This document shows, piece by piece, positions 10,841 through 22,529 of a stretch of DNA of 64,000 nt. The position numbers and the translations under genes are program-made. This DNA is from Hymenopus coronatus (taxonomy: Eukaryota > Arthropoda > Insecta > Mantodea > Hymenopodidae), in assembly GCA_030762935.1 (NCBI GenBank), contig CM060895.1:41096001-41160000 (forward strand). Reading direction: 5' to 3'. How positions within the stretch are numbered: position 1 is the stretch's first letter; every line of letters begins with the position of its first letter. The notes under the pieces were generated by a model. It worked only from the letters and a program-made list of their open reading frames with translations, was not told the DNA's origin and did not search any database.

Positions 10841-10841
10841 T

Positions 10842-11390
10842 TACTTTCTCTACACTTACTATGTACATAGTACATAGAGAAGGTATTGTAGTGCATCCGA
10901 AAATTCGATACCCAGATTTCACCGGATGTACACGTTTTGGGACCCCTGAATCAAGAAAAGCATTTTCAGAAAAAGGTCCGTGTGTGTATGTGTGTCTGTG
11001 GACAGCATAGCTCAAAAACGAAAAGACCGTTCAAGAAAATCTCGCCACCCCAAATACCCTTTACATGGAAAAACTTCGAAAATGTTGAATTTCTCAAAAA
11101 TGGCTAACAATTTTTGATTAAAATCTCTTATGTTTAAGTTATATACATGACAAATAAAATGTATATTTTGAATTTTCTGGGAATTACCTCTGAAGACTTC
11201 TTTATTATGAATTATTTTTATTGAATTTAGCATAAGTGGTAAACCGTAAAAGATAGACAAAAACGTATCATACAAAAATATAGATCACTATAAAATACAC
11301 AATTTATGTCATATACATTTTTTTTCGTGGAGTTGACCGTTTTCGAGATATTCCTTGTTATTGATTTCAGCTTTAAAATACTTAAACTTT
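10842..11390 (-). repeat. R1 copy, truncated at its inner side
   Basis: Begins TACTTTCTCTACAC with a hairpin around ACTATGTACATAGT. It runs through the microsatellite position to GATTTCAGCTTTAAAATACT, where the next copy begins. The remaining ~300 bp are missing. Confidence 0.92.
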
Positions 11391-11391
11391 T

Positions 11392-11530
11392 TACTTTCTC
11401 CATACGCACTATGTACATAGTGTATAGAGAAAGTATTTCACTCCACCCAAAAATTCGATACCGAGATTTTACCGGAAATATATGTTTTAGGGTCCCCAAT
11501 ATCCAAAAAAAGCATTTTCACAAAAAGATC

Positions 11531-11579
<49 letters not shown>

Positions 11580-11792
11580 GTGTGTCTGTGAACACGATAA
11601 CTCAAAAACGAAAAGTCGGTAAAATACCAAACTTGGTATTTAAGTTTAGTATCTTCCAGGGATGCGACACAAAGATTTTGAGAAAAATCCCCCCACCCCA
11701 AACTACCCTTTACATGGAACTTTTTTCGAAAATTTTGATTTTCTCAAAAATGGCTCTTAACGATTTTGATTAAAATTTCGTATATTAAACAT

Positions 11793-11796
<4 letters not shown>
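11392..11796 (-). repeat. R1 copy, hairpin-end half
   Basis: Starts TACTTTCTCCATACGCACTA and contains a 45-bp GT run at 11,533-11,577. It stops after ATTAAACATATTTAC, where a second microsatellite joins it to an oppositely oriented R1 end. Confidence 0.92.
11533..11577. repeat. (TG)n microsatellite inside R1
   Basis: A near-pure dinucleotide run at the fixed microsatellite position of the R1 family. It produces long Cys/Val or His/Thr frames that are not genes. Confidence 0.97.
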
Positions 11797-11828
<32 letters not shown>

Positions 11829-11978
11829 GTACACACACAGACACACTGATCTCTTTCCTGAAATGCTTTTTTTGGATTCAGGGGACCCAAAACATGTATT
11901 TCCTGTGAAATCTTGGTATGGAATATTTAGGTGCACTACAACACCTCTATACACTATGTACATAGTACGCGCAGAGAA
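11797..11978 (+). repeat. R1 hairpin-end fragment, opposite orientation
   Basis: From an AC run (11,797-11,824) to the hairpin and CGCAGAGAAAGTAATTA. With the preceding minus-strand piece it forms a unit whose two outer ends are both R1 hairpin ends. Confidence 0.9.
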
Positions 11979-12640
11979 AGTAATTATTACTTTGTGCAAA
12001 AATGAATGTTGCCGCAGTAATCTTCATTTGTTTTATTCCAGTGCCGCAGGATTGCTATTTTCAGGTGTAATATGAATGGTCACATTACGCAATGGTGGTA
12101 CAAAATCGAATTAGCGTTCCTAGATTCAAGAACTATACTTCGCTAAGGCAACCATTGAAGTTAGAAGATTCTGTGGTGGAGAATGGGCTGTTAAATAAGA
12201 TTGCGTACTCGCTTCATTAAAATGCGCAGCGTATGCGGTTCATGCACATTGCGGATTCCATTTTAATCCGTCAGGCAAGTCTAAAGCGCATTCACAAGTA
12301 ACTTTCCTGACTGCATAGAGGAATGTTTAAATTAAGCTCCCTCTCAGAATGGTCTGCGTGTGTGTGCGCCCAAATATTTTCTGTTTACGTTCCGAAGCTA
12401 ATAGTATGAGACCTCCATTTATTAATGGAATGAAAACCAACTAAGTACAATTACGCCAAGCTTGTGAACCGAAGCATGTTTTGAATCAAGAGCAAAATCA
12501 GAGTCTGCTTTTCCGTCCTAGATTCCTCTGAGACCCCAAAATATTTCATGCACCTATTTACACTAAGGCTCATCTGAATTATGTATTCTATTCTGAAATA
12601 TCCAATCCCATTTCCTTAATGAAATTTGTTCAGGCATTTT
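11979..12640. other. No recognisable gene
   Basis: Unique-looking sequence without supported features. Confidence 0.5.
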
Positions 12641-13642
12641 TACTTTCTCTACACGTAATATGTTATGGTGTATAGAGGAAGTATTGTATTTCACCCAGAA
12701 ATTATATATCGAGATTTCACCGGAAACATAGTTTTGGGATCTCTTGAGTCCAAAAAAAGCATGTTTAGAAAAATGTCCATGTGTGTGTGTTTTGGTAGTG
12801 TTTAACGCCCGCTTTAACTACTTATGGCACCGCAGGCGGTGACATTGGTGATACATGAATGATGATGGAGCACCGGTGGAATGCGATGGCGGGGGAAACC
12901 GGAGTACCCGGAGAAAACCCGCCCCAGCGCCGCTTTGTCCACCACAAATCTCACATGCGGTCGCTTTGGATCGAACATGTGTGTGTTAGTGAACATCATG
13001 GCTGAAAAACTAAAATACCGTTAAATACCAATTTTGGTATCTTCCAAGGATGCGCGACACAAAGATTTTCAAGAAAATGCCCCCACCCCAAACTACCCTT
13101 TACATTGAAAAATTTTTGAAACATTTTGGTTACTCAAAAATGGCTCTAACGATTTTTATTAAAACACTGTATATTAAATCTGTTTACCTTACAAATAAAA
13201 CATATATATTTTAATTATCTGGGAATAGCTTCTAAAAATCTGTTTATGGATGAATTTTGCTCAATTTTATATAACTGGTAAACCGTAAGAGATACACAAA
13301 AAAATTAATACACAAAATGGAGATCTCGTTAAAACACACACTTTATGTCATACACATTTTTGTTGTAGAGTAGACAGTTTCCAAGATATTCCTTCTTATT
13401 GATTTTAATTTTAAACTAAGTATATTTTCAAACGCTAACCGAATTTCAATTATTCACACATCGATCGGCGTTTTAAAGATTTGATTATCGTTTTAGCCTG
13501 GTATTTTCTCTTAGTTCCTTTTGCTTATAAGGAGCAAGTAAGACCAATTATATTAAAGTTTATCTCGTTTAGCACGATGCAGATAGAAGCATAGTTTGTT
13601 TGCAGAACGAGTACAGAAAGTCATGTGAATTCAACACATCAT
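12641..13642 (-). repeat. R1 copy split by a SINE
   Basis: A near-complete copy from TACTTTCTCTACACG to AAGTCATGTGAATTC and ACACATCA. It is interrupted at 12,789-12,976 by a family B SINE placed in the GT-rich microsatellite. Confidence 0.92.
12789..12976 (-). mobile_element. Family B SINE nested in the R1 microsatellite
   Basis: The minus strand reads GTGGTGGACAAAGCGGCGC, then ACTCCGGTTTCCCCCGCC, matching the family B body. Both flanks read ATGTGTGTGT, which is the target sequence and a probable target duplication. Microsatellite sequence makes the exact boundary uncertain. Confidence 0.8.
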
Positions 13643-13671
13643 ATTTTTACGTTTAGTGCTACCTTGATAAT

Positions 13672-13735
13672 GACTTTGCCAGGGAGCTGACTTCTCACAC
13701 GAAGGCCCTGGTTTCGATTCCCGGCCCGGAATGGA
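13672..13735 (+). repeat. tRNA-like SINE fragment, family G
   Basis: A short piece with a B-box motif (CTGGTTTCGATTCCCGG at about 13,708) after GCCAGGGAGCTGACTTCTCA, followed by a T run. Too degraded for a functional tRNA. No second copy was found in the window. Confidence 0.4.
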
Positions 13736-13906
13736 TTTTTTTTTTATTAAATTACTATTATACTCTACTCTACATAGGGTTTGGAAATGTGAGTGTATTT
13801 GTGAAAACCCTACAGTTAGTTAAGTTAAGTTCAAAGAGTAAAAGCATCAATGTTTCAGTATAAAAGCTCCGATATACCCACAGCAGGAGTAAAAAAAAAA
13901 AAAAAA

Positions 13907-14283
13907 ACTTTCTCTACATCTCTGTATGAAATTATTGTTAATAAGTTTATTTTTGTATATGTAAAGGGTAGTTTGGGATAGGGAGATTTTTCTCAAAATC
14001 TTCGTGACACATCCTTGGAAGATACTAAACTTAAATACCAAGTTTGGTGATTTACCAACTTTTCGTTTTTGAGTTATTGTGTTCATAGACACACGGACAC
14101 GCGGACAGGACATAGTGACACACGGACACAACGCACACGGACCTTTTTGTGAAAATACTTTTTTTTTGGATACAGGGGACCCTACAACATATATTTCCGG
14201 TGAAATCCCGGATTCGAATTTTTGGGTGGAGTACAATACCTTCTCTATATACTATGTACCTAGTACGTATAGACAAAGTAAAA
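13907..14283 (+). repeat. R1 copy with a large internal deletion
   Basis: Starts ACTTTCTCTACATCTCTG and jumps after about 50 bp to TGTAAAGGGTAGTTTGGGAT. It ends in the hairpin and TAGACAAAGTAAAAA. Both element ends are kept, so this resembles an internally deleted but end-complete copy. Confidence 0.88.
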
Positions 14284-14965
14284 ATATATGAAGACGCTTT
14301 TGTGTGCATAATAATAACTGATTTATAAATTATGAGTTGGTGGAAAGCCATGTGACCGCAGACGCAAAAGTAAAGTGGTTGATTCGGATGCGCTTTAGAA
14401 GCCACACAATGTGTTTGTGGTTATATGTCTACAATACGCTTGAAAGTTTATTTATAATTCTAAATGTAACTCTTAGCACCGTCAAAATTGAACTCATTAG
14501 ATCATCACCAATGAGGTTTTCTGCATCGTATTTTCTGGAACTGTCGATTATATTTATTCCAATTTATCTGCAAGCTCAATTAGCCAAAACTCATTAATAG
14601 TTTATCAGTCCACTCTCATTCTGTCATTATCATGCAACAGAATTGCAAATAAACAAAATGTAATAATTACTTTCCAATTGGTAATTAAATTCACTACATA
14701 CAAGAGTGTACAGGCAAATGTAAGATTAATTAATTGTAATAACTTTCTATTTACGCATTAATAACATTGTCAGAAGCCCAGAAATCCGTATTTACGAATT
14801 AACAGAAATTATACAAATAATGGTTATGGTAAAGAGGACCAAAAATGAAGAAATAATATATTGCAAGTGTTTTTGGGGATCCAATTTCCTGCGCCATGGC
14901 ATAGCATAGAAATGCAGGAGACAATAACGTTATAGTAGTAGTGGTAGTGACAGTGGTAGTATTTC
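14284..14965. other. No recognisable gene
   Basis: AT-rich unique sequence. The short GTAGTGGTAGTGACAGTGG run near 14,937 is low complexity. Confidence 0.5.
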
Positions 14966-15272
14966 CTGTATCTCCTAAGTGGAACAACAGGCATAGTTAC
15001 GATGTTTCCGTGATCGGATTTGAATTTCTAGTTCGTGAGTTCGCCACTATGCGCCATGGTGACGAGGGAATAGCTCGCCGTCCACAGATGGCATTGTAGG
15101 ACAAAATCACGACTTGTGGACTTGGAATTACGGAACATTTTCCCATGGAACTTCTTCTTTCAAGGGGTTCTTTTACGTGCAAATAAACATTACTTCCCTT
15201 TCGAAGGAAGCCATGAGTCCACCAGGTTTGTACATAGAGGCTAGCATGGTAACCATTACACCACGGAGGGCA
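14966..15272 (-). mobile_element. Family E1 SINE
   Basis: Shares body (GTGACGAGGGAATAGCTCGC, CAGATGGCATTGTAGGAC) and tRNA-like end (CATGGTAACCATTACACCAC in plus orientation) with 6,785. The B-box region is shortened. Confidence 0.8.
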
Positions 15273-15529
15273 ACAATTAAGGTAATGGATTCTTAATTTT
15301 TATTGTTCCATTTATACCCCGCCTATCGGCGACATTTCCCTGTGAAACATACTGTCTATTAACAATTATGTTGGCTGAGTACTGTCTGTTGTTGTGTTTC
15401 TATTTTCTTTAATTTTGTTCAACAGACCACGTACACATTTCCACTCTTAATGTTACTTTCAGACTCTAGGGAGGGTAGGGAATTATCTGGGCTAGAGAAT
15501 AATCCCCACTACTCAATAGCGCCGGTCCC

Positions 15530-15700
15530 CATGGCCACGCTCGCTAAGGCGTCTCGCTTTGGTTCTTCGTGGGCAGGGAATCATGGGTTCGAGTCCCGTC
15601 TTGGGCATGTGTGTTATATGTTTATGCAGTGTGTGTATGTTTGTGTAAAGCAACAGAAAAACAGTAATCGTACAGCAAACAAAGTAAATTTATGGGGGGG
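15530..15700 (+). mobile_element. Family D tRNA-derived SINE
   Basis: GCCGGTCCCCATGGCCACGC starts a head with ATGGGTTCGAGTCCCGTC (B box near 15,583), followed by a GT-rich tail. A second copy sits inside another SINE at 47,841. Confidence 0.75.
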
Positions 15701-15739
15701 ATGTAAACAGGGGTATACAGACTCCGGGACTGTATTTAA

Positions 15740-15812
15740 AAAAATAATAGCAAACCAAACCGGTACCCCTTGCACAATAGGGAGTAGCTCTACCGACTGA
15801 CCTACAGCGCCA
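15740..15812 (-). repeat. tRNA-like fragment
   Basis: On the minus strand GCTGTAGGTCAGTCGGTAGA resembles a tRNA A box with a start close to position 1. A weak B-box region follows at GGTACCGGTTTGG. Probably a SINE head. It does not fold as a complete tRNA by eye. Confidence 0.4.
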
Positions 15813-15898
15813 GCCTGTATGCTTATTAACTGTGTTGATCCATCACATTCTTTACACCGGTACAGTAAATGTAAACCTCTGTCTATATTTGGACATTT

Positions 15899-16018
15899 TA
15901 CTTTCTCTAGCACGTATGTACAATTTACATAGTAGGTAGACAAGGTATTGTATTGCACCCAAAAATTCAATATGAGATTTCACAGTGAATGTTTTGAAAC
16001 CCACTGAATGCATAAAAA
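15899..16018 (-). repeat. R1 hairpin-end fragment of a compound element
   Basis: The outermost ~115 bp of R1 (TACTTTCTCTAGCACG through GAAACCCACTGAAT). It joins immediately to a complete plus-strand R1 copy. The same arrangement recurs at 32,445. Confidence 0.88.
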
Positions 16019-16019
16019 A

Positions 16020-16885
16020 TCTATGAGCTCCATTCACATCATTTTCTCTACATCTCTGTAACAAATTATTATTAATAATAAGCTTATTCTTCTATCTATT
16101 TAATGCTAAAACACTAGCAGAAACTGTCTTATTACTGAGATCCTTTATAAGTAGAAGGGAAATAAGAAAATACACTAGGCTAAAGCGATAATCAAATGTT
16201 TTAAAATGTGGTTGCTATGGGATTGAAATCGTTTCTTTGCGTGGCCAGGAGCTGATAGGTTCCCGTATGAGAAATGTTTTAAGTATTTTAAAGCTGAAAT
16301 CAATAACAATGAATATCTCTAAAACGCCAACTCCACGAAAAAAAAATGTATATAACATAAAGTGTGTGTTTTATCGTGATCTACATTTTATGTATAATAC
16401 GTTTTTGTCTATCTCTTGCGGCTTACCAGTTATGCAAAATTCAATAAAAATCGTCCAGAATAAAAAGGTCTTCAGAATCTATTCCCAGAAAATTCAAGAT
16501 ATACATTTTATTTGTCATGTAAAGATCTTAATATAAGAGATTTTAATCAAAATCGTTAGAGCCATTTTTGAGAAAATCAAAATTTTCGAAATTTTTTCCA
16601 TGTAAAGGGTAGTTGGGGTGGGGGAATTTTCTTGAAAAATCTTCGTGTCGCATCCTTTGAAGATACCAAACTTAAATGCCAAGTTTGGTATTCAAAGGTG
16701 TTTACGTTTTTGAGGTATGTTGTCCACAGACACACACACACACACATGGACCTTTTTCTGAAAATGCATTTTTGGGATTCAGGGGGACCCAAAATAAGTA
16801 TTTCGATGAAATCTCGGTATCGATTTTTGGGTACATTACAATATCTTCTCTATACACTATGTACATGTACGGTTAGAGAAAGTAA
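16020..16885 (+). repeat. R1 full-length copy
   Basis: A complete copy of about 866 bp, from the CTCCATTCACATCA hairpin and TTTCTCTACATCTCTG to the palindrome at ACTATGTACATGTAC and TAGAGAAAGTAAAA. The AC run here is short (16,729-16,744). Confidence 0.94.
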
Positions 16886-16929
16886 AACTATTTATAGAAC
16901 CAGGCCCGAGTGTGGAGGTATCTCAGCAT

Positions 16930-17607
16930 AACTCTAAACTGGATATTTAAGTTTGGTCTTTTGCAAGGAAACGACCAGGGACTTCCAGCAAAATCCCTCA
17001 ACTCAAACTATCCTTTACATGGAACATTTTTCGACGTTTTCAATTTTCTAAAATCATGCTCCAAAGATGTTGATTAAACTACTGTACATTAAGGATATTT
17101 ACATCGAAAATAAAATGTATATCCTGAATTTCTTAGAAATAGTCGCCAAAGTCCTCTTCATTGTGAATGGCTTTTGTATAACTGGTAAACATTAACAGAT
17201 AGAAAAAAGCTTGCCACCTATAAGATGTAGATCTCATTAAAACACATTTTATACATTTTTGTAGCGTTAACCGCTTCCGATAGATTCCTTATTATTGATT
17301 TTAGTTTTAAACTACTTAAATTTTTCTCAAACGGGGAGTTATCTTTGGATTTGTATCTCTTTTGTTTTATTTCTAGCCATGTATAAAGAACGAATACCTA
17401 TGACAAATCTGACAGCTTTTAAAATATTTGGCTATAGCTTTAGCCTAGTATATTTCCTTATTTCCGTTCTATTTACAAGGAACCAAGTAATAAGACTATT
17501 TCTGCTAATTTTTATCTCGATTAGTTTGATGTAGAAAAAAGAGTAATGTTTTTAAGAATAGTTTGTAGAATAAGTAGAGAAAGTCATGTGAATGGAACGC
17601 ATCAGGT
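16930..17607 (-). repeat. R1 copy lacking its hairpin end
   Basis: Begins in the internal TAAGTTTGGTCTTTTGCAAG block and ends AAGTCATGTGAATGGAACGC. The next copy starts four bases later. Confidence 0.9.
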
Positions 17608-17610
17608 TTT

Positions 17611-18527
17611 TACTTTTTCTACACGTATAGAAAAGGTATTGTATTGCACCCAAAATTCGATACCGATATTTCATCGGAAATACATGTTTTGAGAACCTCT
17701 GAAACATTATAAAATATCCGTGTGTCTGTCTGTGTGAGGGCGCGGGGGCAACATAGTTAAAAAACGATAAGTCCGATAAATACCAAACTTGGTAGTTAAG
17801 TTTGCTATCCTCCAAGTATGTGGTTTTATTTAAAGTTGATTTTTACTGTTTTTTATAGGTGTTTGATTTTTATTTTTATGCCTACTGACGCGAAGATTTT
17901 CAAAAAAAATCCGCCGCCCTAATCCACCCTTTACATGGAACATTTTTTTAGAAAATGTTGATTTTCTAAAAATTGCTCTAACGATTTTGATGAAAGTACC
18001 TTATGTATAAGATACTTTTAAGAAAACCGAAATGTACATCTTTAATTTTCTGAGACTAGCCTCTTAAAACCTCTTCATTCTGGATAACTTTTATAGCTGG
18101 CAAACCGTAAGAGATATACAAAAACTTATGAAACAAAAATGTAGATTTCTTTAAAACACATAATTTATGTTATATACATTTTTTTGTAGAGTTAACAGTT
18201 TTCGAGCTATTCCGAATTATTAATTTCAATTTTAGCCACAAACTCTTCTCAAACGGTAAGACATCTTTCCTCTCGTTTGTCGTTTGTTTACTCCTGGAAA
18301 GCAAACATATTGGACTTTGAATTGTTTCACATAGCGACCGGCTTTTAAAGGACGAATCGCTTTAGTTTGTGCATTTTTTTTTATTTCTCTTCTACTTACA
18401 AGGAGCTAGTAATAAGACTAATTCTGCTTATCATGATCAGCAGGATGTAGATAACAGATTAATGTTTTAAGTAAAAGAGTTGTTTGCCGAATAGCTTGAG
18501 GATATCATGTGAATGGAACAGATTAGA
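17611..18527 (-). repeat. R1 copy with a short insertion
   Basis: Starts TACTTTTTCTACACG; the terminal palindrome is shortened. A 67-bp AT-rich insertion of unknown origin lies at about 17,820-17,886. It ends GAATGGAACAGATTAGA. Confidence 0.9.
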
Positions 18528-18532
18528 TGTTT

Positions 18533-18766
18533 TCCTGGAACCAAGTAATGTCTGCTAATGTTTATCTCGATTAGCATGATGTAGATAGAAGAATAAGCTT
18601 TTTAACAATAACTTGTTACAGAGATGTAGAGAAAGTCATGTGATTAAAACAAATCAGATTTTTTTTTTTATTCCTGAACCTAAACTCTGTATTGCCGGTG
18701 AAATCTCCGTGTCAAATTTTTTGGTGGAATGGATTACTAGTATTTTACTAGTAGGAAAGTGAAAAT
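18533..18766. repeat. Two R1 fragments
   Basis: 18,533-18,658 is the inner-end piece of a minus copy (GAGAAAGTCATGTGATT). 18,676-18,766 is a degraded hairpin-end piece in plus orientation (TTGCCGGTGAAATCTCCG). Confidence 0.8.
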
Positions 18767-19556
18767 GTGAGTTAGCACTGATAATTTCAAGCTTGTAGAA
18801 ACGACAATTAAACTTGTGAAACCCGAAACACCACTTTGTTGCAACTGGAACAATGCTTGTGAAATAAATACATCAAATGAGAATGTCATTAATTATCCCG
18901 TACATGTTTTATTTCTGTTAGTTGGTATTGCGGATCGATGTGACTGTCATTTGTGCAAGTGTTTCAAAATGCTGCGTCCCTTCCGAAACTGAATGTTTTA
19001 TCGCATCACAGCTTCATCCCGGGAAATCACCTACACCACTGGCCATAACCAATTATTAACATTTGTGTACCCCGAATGTGGGTTTAAGCCGTGACTTTTG
19101 CTAAACATTAGCCTAAATACCAATTCTGCACCAAGCTTTGAAGGTATTAAGCATTTATTTGCTACTAAAGCTGGGAACATATTCATAGCAACTTAATCCT
19201 ATGCCTGAATTCCTAATTATACGGCATACAGGAAACAACTTAGCGCAATTACGTGTCCATTAGTGGGAAAACCTGTTCATAAACAATTAATATGCCCAGG
19301 TATACAGGGTGTTTATAAATTTGGGGGAAGAGTTTCCGTCAATAATGGTTAGTATATGCACGGTAAACCGTCTGCTGGGTGTAAATTACACAACTTTCTG
19401 TTCCCTTTATCGGTTCAGAACTTTAACTGTTTTAACCGATATTTCAAAGAGAAGCTGTATATCTGCGTATATACGTATATGTGTGGGTGTAGGGGGAATC
19501 CCTAAAACCAAACAAACTGATCATATAATTGTTTCGCATTGAAAAATTCGCTCTGG
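18767..19556. other. No recognisable gene
   Basis: About 800 bp of unique-looking AT-rich sequence. Confidence 0.5.
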
Positions 19557-19772
19557 CCCTCCTGTTTATGTGGTAGCGTGTTTAACTCACATTCAAGATG
19601 TCCTGAGTTCGAATCTCGGTTAGGGTGCTTTACCGGATAATGTTCCCCTTATCCCGAGAAAATGAATGCCAAATAACTCTAAGCTCACTGGACCCCGGGT
19701 TCATTTGAGCATCATTTCACCCATTTCAATTCATCGTCCTCTACGACCTATCAGTTTAAATGTCGTAAACTT
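19557..19772 (+). mobile_element. tRNA-derived SINE, family A, copy 2
   Basis: TGTGGTAGCGTGTTTAACTC (A box) and GAGTTCGAATCTCGGTTAG (B box), then the family body CCTTATCCCGAGAAAATGAA. The A tail is not preserved. Confidence 0.82.
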
Positions 19773-19899
19773 CTATTTTTTATTCCTAAATATAAAAAAT
19801 AATAAGATTTTCTCTGTACAATATCGTTTATTTTTTTCTATTATGCAACCTATTATAAGAAAAGCAAGCGTATTTTGGCCTTCTATACCACGTACAGTT

Positions 19900-20918
19900 T
19901 CACACAAAAATTCTATGTCCGTGTCCGTTTGAGCGTGTGTCGTGATAATGATTAAAACATGAAAAGTTTATTAAAATCAACTTTATATTTAAGGATGCAA
20001 TATGACAATTTTTAAAACACTGTACCTCAAAGTACCCTTTACACGGAACATTTTAAATTACTAAAATAAAATTTTACTAAAATATCCTATGTTAAAGACA
20101 TCTTCATGGCAAAAGAAATGTATATTTTCAATTTTCAGTGAATAGTTCTGAAGTACTATTCAATCTGGATGACTTTTGCATTACTGGTAAACATAAGAGG
20201 TAAACGAACTTTTTAGATCTCATTGTACGCACGATTTATGTCAGTTGCATTTTTTTTTATTTTGAGGGGTAACCATTTTAGAGGTATTCCCTGTTATTGG
20301 TTTAAAGTGAATATTTTCTCAAATGGAAAAGGTAATTCAATTTCATTCCATATCTTTTCTTCACTCCTAGTCATGCAAATAGAACTATAGTTCAAGGTCG
20401 TATCATAGCGACAAGCATTTAAAAAATACTATCGATTTAGCCTAGCGATTTCCCTTATTTCTGTTCTACCTGTAAGTAAGTAAGAAGACAATTTCTCTTA
20501 ATGTTTATCTCGATTATCATGAAGTTAATTTCCTGCAGCCCCTAATTGGAGCGTAGGGAATTGTTACGCTGCTTCGTTGTTCAGATTTTAATTTCTAGTT
20601 CGTGAATTCGCCCCTACGTGCCATGGTGACAAGGGATCGGCTCGTCGCCCACAGATGGCATTGTAGGGCGATATCACAACTTGCGGACACGAAATGGGCA
20701 ATTTTGCCCAGAAATCTTCTTCTTTCATGATATGGAGTTATTTTACGTGTAAATAAACATTACATGGGATTCCGGCTTTACTTCCCTTCTGAAAAAAAAA
20801 AAAAAAAAAAAACATGCTAAAGAATTTACACCCGAAAAAAATCCATCACCCTCCTTAGTATGAAGTAAAGAGAAGAATAAGCTTTCGCAAGAAAGTCATG
20901 TGAACAAAACACATTAGC
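19900..20918 (-). repeat. Diverged R1 copy split by a SINE
   Basis: An older copy whose microsatellite end is lost. Recognisable blocks include GTACCCTTTACACGGAACA and ATGTTTATCTCGATTATCAT. It ends GAAAGTCATGTGAACAAAAC and is interrupted by a family E1 SINE. Confidence 0.85.
20528..20862 (-). mobile_element. Family E1 SINE nested in R1
   Basis: The body (GACAAGGGATCGGCTCGTCG) matches 6,785. An A-rich run occurs at about 20,792-20,812. Flanks ATGAAGTTAA (left) and ATGAAGTAAA (right) are a likely target duplication of the R1 sequence ATGAAGTAGA. Confidence 0.82.
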
Positions 20919-21319
20919 TTTTTGTTTTTTGTTTTTTTTTGTGTGACAAATTTCGGTATTTACTCTTCCTTTAAGCACTATACAAAAATAAAACAAGTTA
21001 TATAAAGTTTGTTGTAAAAAAGGAATCAATGAAATTGTGCTAGAGCGCTGTTGTCACTTATTGGATCAGCCGGCGGGAATCGATGGAGCTGAGATCCGAG
21101 AACCTCGTTGAACACTGGCTGCGACAGAAAGATTTCTTCAACAGGTGGTATATTATTTCCCGTTACAAAACTAATCCTTCTGTGTCTTTCATGTACTGGA
21201 GAATTACATTTTTCCCACTGGAACAGTTTGCTTGTTCATACGACTTCAGGCATCGCCAGTAATAAAATTTAGTCGACATTTGGTGGGGGAAGAAAAGTTG
21301 AACCCTATCCAATAAAATG
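20919..21319. other. No recognisable gene
   Basis: AT-rich sequence with T-rich runs at the start. No supported feature. Confidence 0.45.
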
Positions 21320-21910
21320 TAAGCTTACTGCTTGCTTGTGGTAGACAGAGTAAATATGGTGCGGGCTTTTTCAGAGGGGATTCGGCACTGATCCAGTGTG
21401 GATGTTTCTACATCTCTCGAACGGGTGTCCCATGAGGGAAGGATGAGCAGAGAGGAGACAGGGGTGGTTACAATCACGGGGTCCCTACAGTTTCCAGACG
21501 AGCCGCTCCGGCCTTCAAGAAGACAGACCAGGGACACCGCCGCATATAAAGGGTCCAATATCCCCTAAAAGTGCGGTCTGTATAGCCCGATAACCAGTCG
21601 AAAGTTAAAAGACGGAGAAAGTTCCATAGAGTTTGCTTGCCTCGCTGCACCGAAACACCATCACAACACTCTGAACCAGGATCAAACGTGGTGAAGGATG
21701 AAATAAATTATTAATGAAAAAATATGGGAGGGACAGGGAATTTGATAGATGAGACAAACCACTCCAGCATCCGCCCCATGACCTGGGGAAAGCCCCTTAA
21801 AAAAAACCATGGGTAAGAATAGGAAATCGCTGAAAATCGTACCCGGGATCTCCCAAACACGAGTCGCACGCATTGCTGCGGCGACATCTCGCTCGATAGG
21901 TAGACTAGTG
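21320..21910 (-). mobile_element. Family C SINE, long copy
   Basis: The minus strand begins with a worn tRNA-like head near 21,905 (GCGAGATGTCGCCGCAGCAA). GGGCTTTCCCCAGGTCATGG and ATGCTGGAGTGGTTTGTCTC follow, then a body ending near GTGTCCCTGGTCTGTCTTC. A minus-strand open frame (21,558-21,325) is a by-product of this body. Confidence 0.7.
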
Positions 21911-22347
21911 TATTCTACCAAAAATTTCATCGAAAATTCCGTTTTTAAAGCGCCATTTAGCCCCCCCCCCCAAGCATTTAAGGTTGTACGCGTGTGAATT
22001 AAGTAACAAACGTTGCTATGCTAACCAAATAAATTGTCACGTATCCAACCATAAATAAAATCTCAATTCTCTCACTTTCACGCAATAGCATTGTAATAAA
22101 CTGAAATAATAACAGCAGGTAATTCGACTATTTATTTGGCTACCGTTGCAACATTTGCTGTAAAATAATGCATAGCTTTAACAACGCACATGATACTAAG
22201 ACATTTGAGATGGACATGTATAACAAATATAGTATGTCATTTAAAATGTTTCCGATGACATCACAACCTGCCCAACAATGCCATTAAGAACTGTTTGTTT
22301 TATGAAACAAGGTCCTCTAAAATATAGTTTGATGGTTCGAGCGTTTT
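21911..22347. other. No recognisable gene
   Basis: Unique AT-rich sequence with a C run at 21,961-21,972. Confidence 0.5.
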
Positions 22348-22488
22348 TACTTTCTCTAGCACGTTTATACAATGCATACATTGAAAAGAGAAGGTATTGC
22401 ATTTAACCCAAAAATTCATATCGACATTTCACCGGAATAACATGTTTTGAGACCTCTGAATCAAAAAAAGTTACAAACATGTCCGAGT

Positions 22489-22529
<41 letters not shown>

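Noticed and set aside
11306..11773. Long plus-strand open frame with a Cys-Val run inside R1
   Set aside because: It crosses the GT microsatellite and R1 text. Other copies break the same frame with stops and shifts, so it is a repeat by-product.
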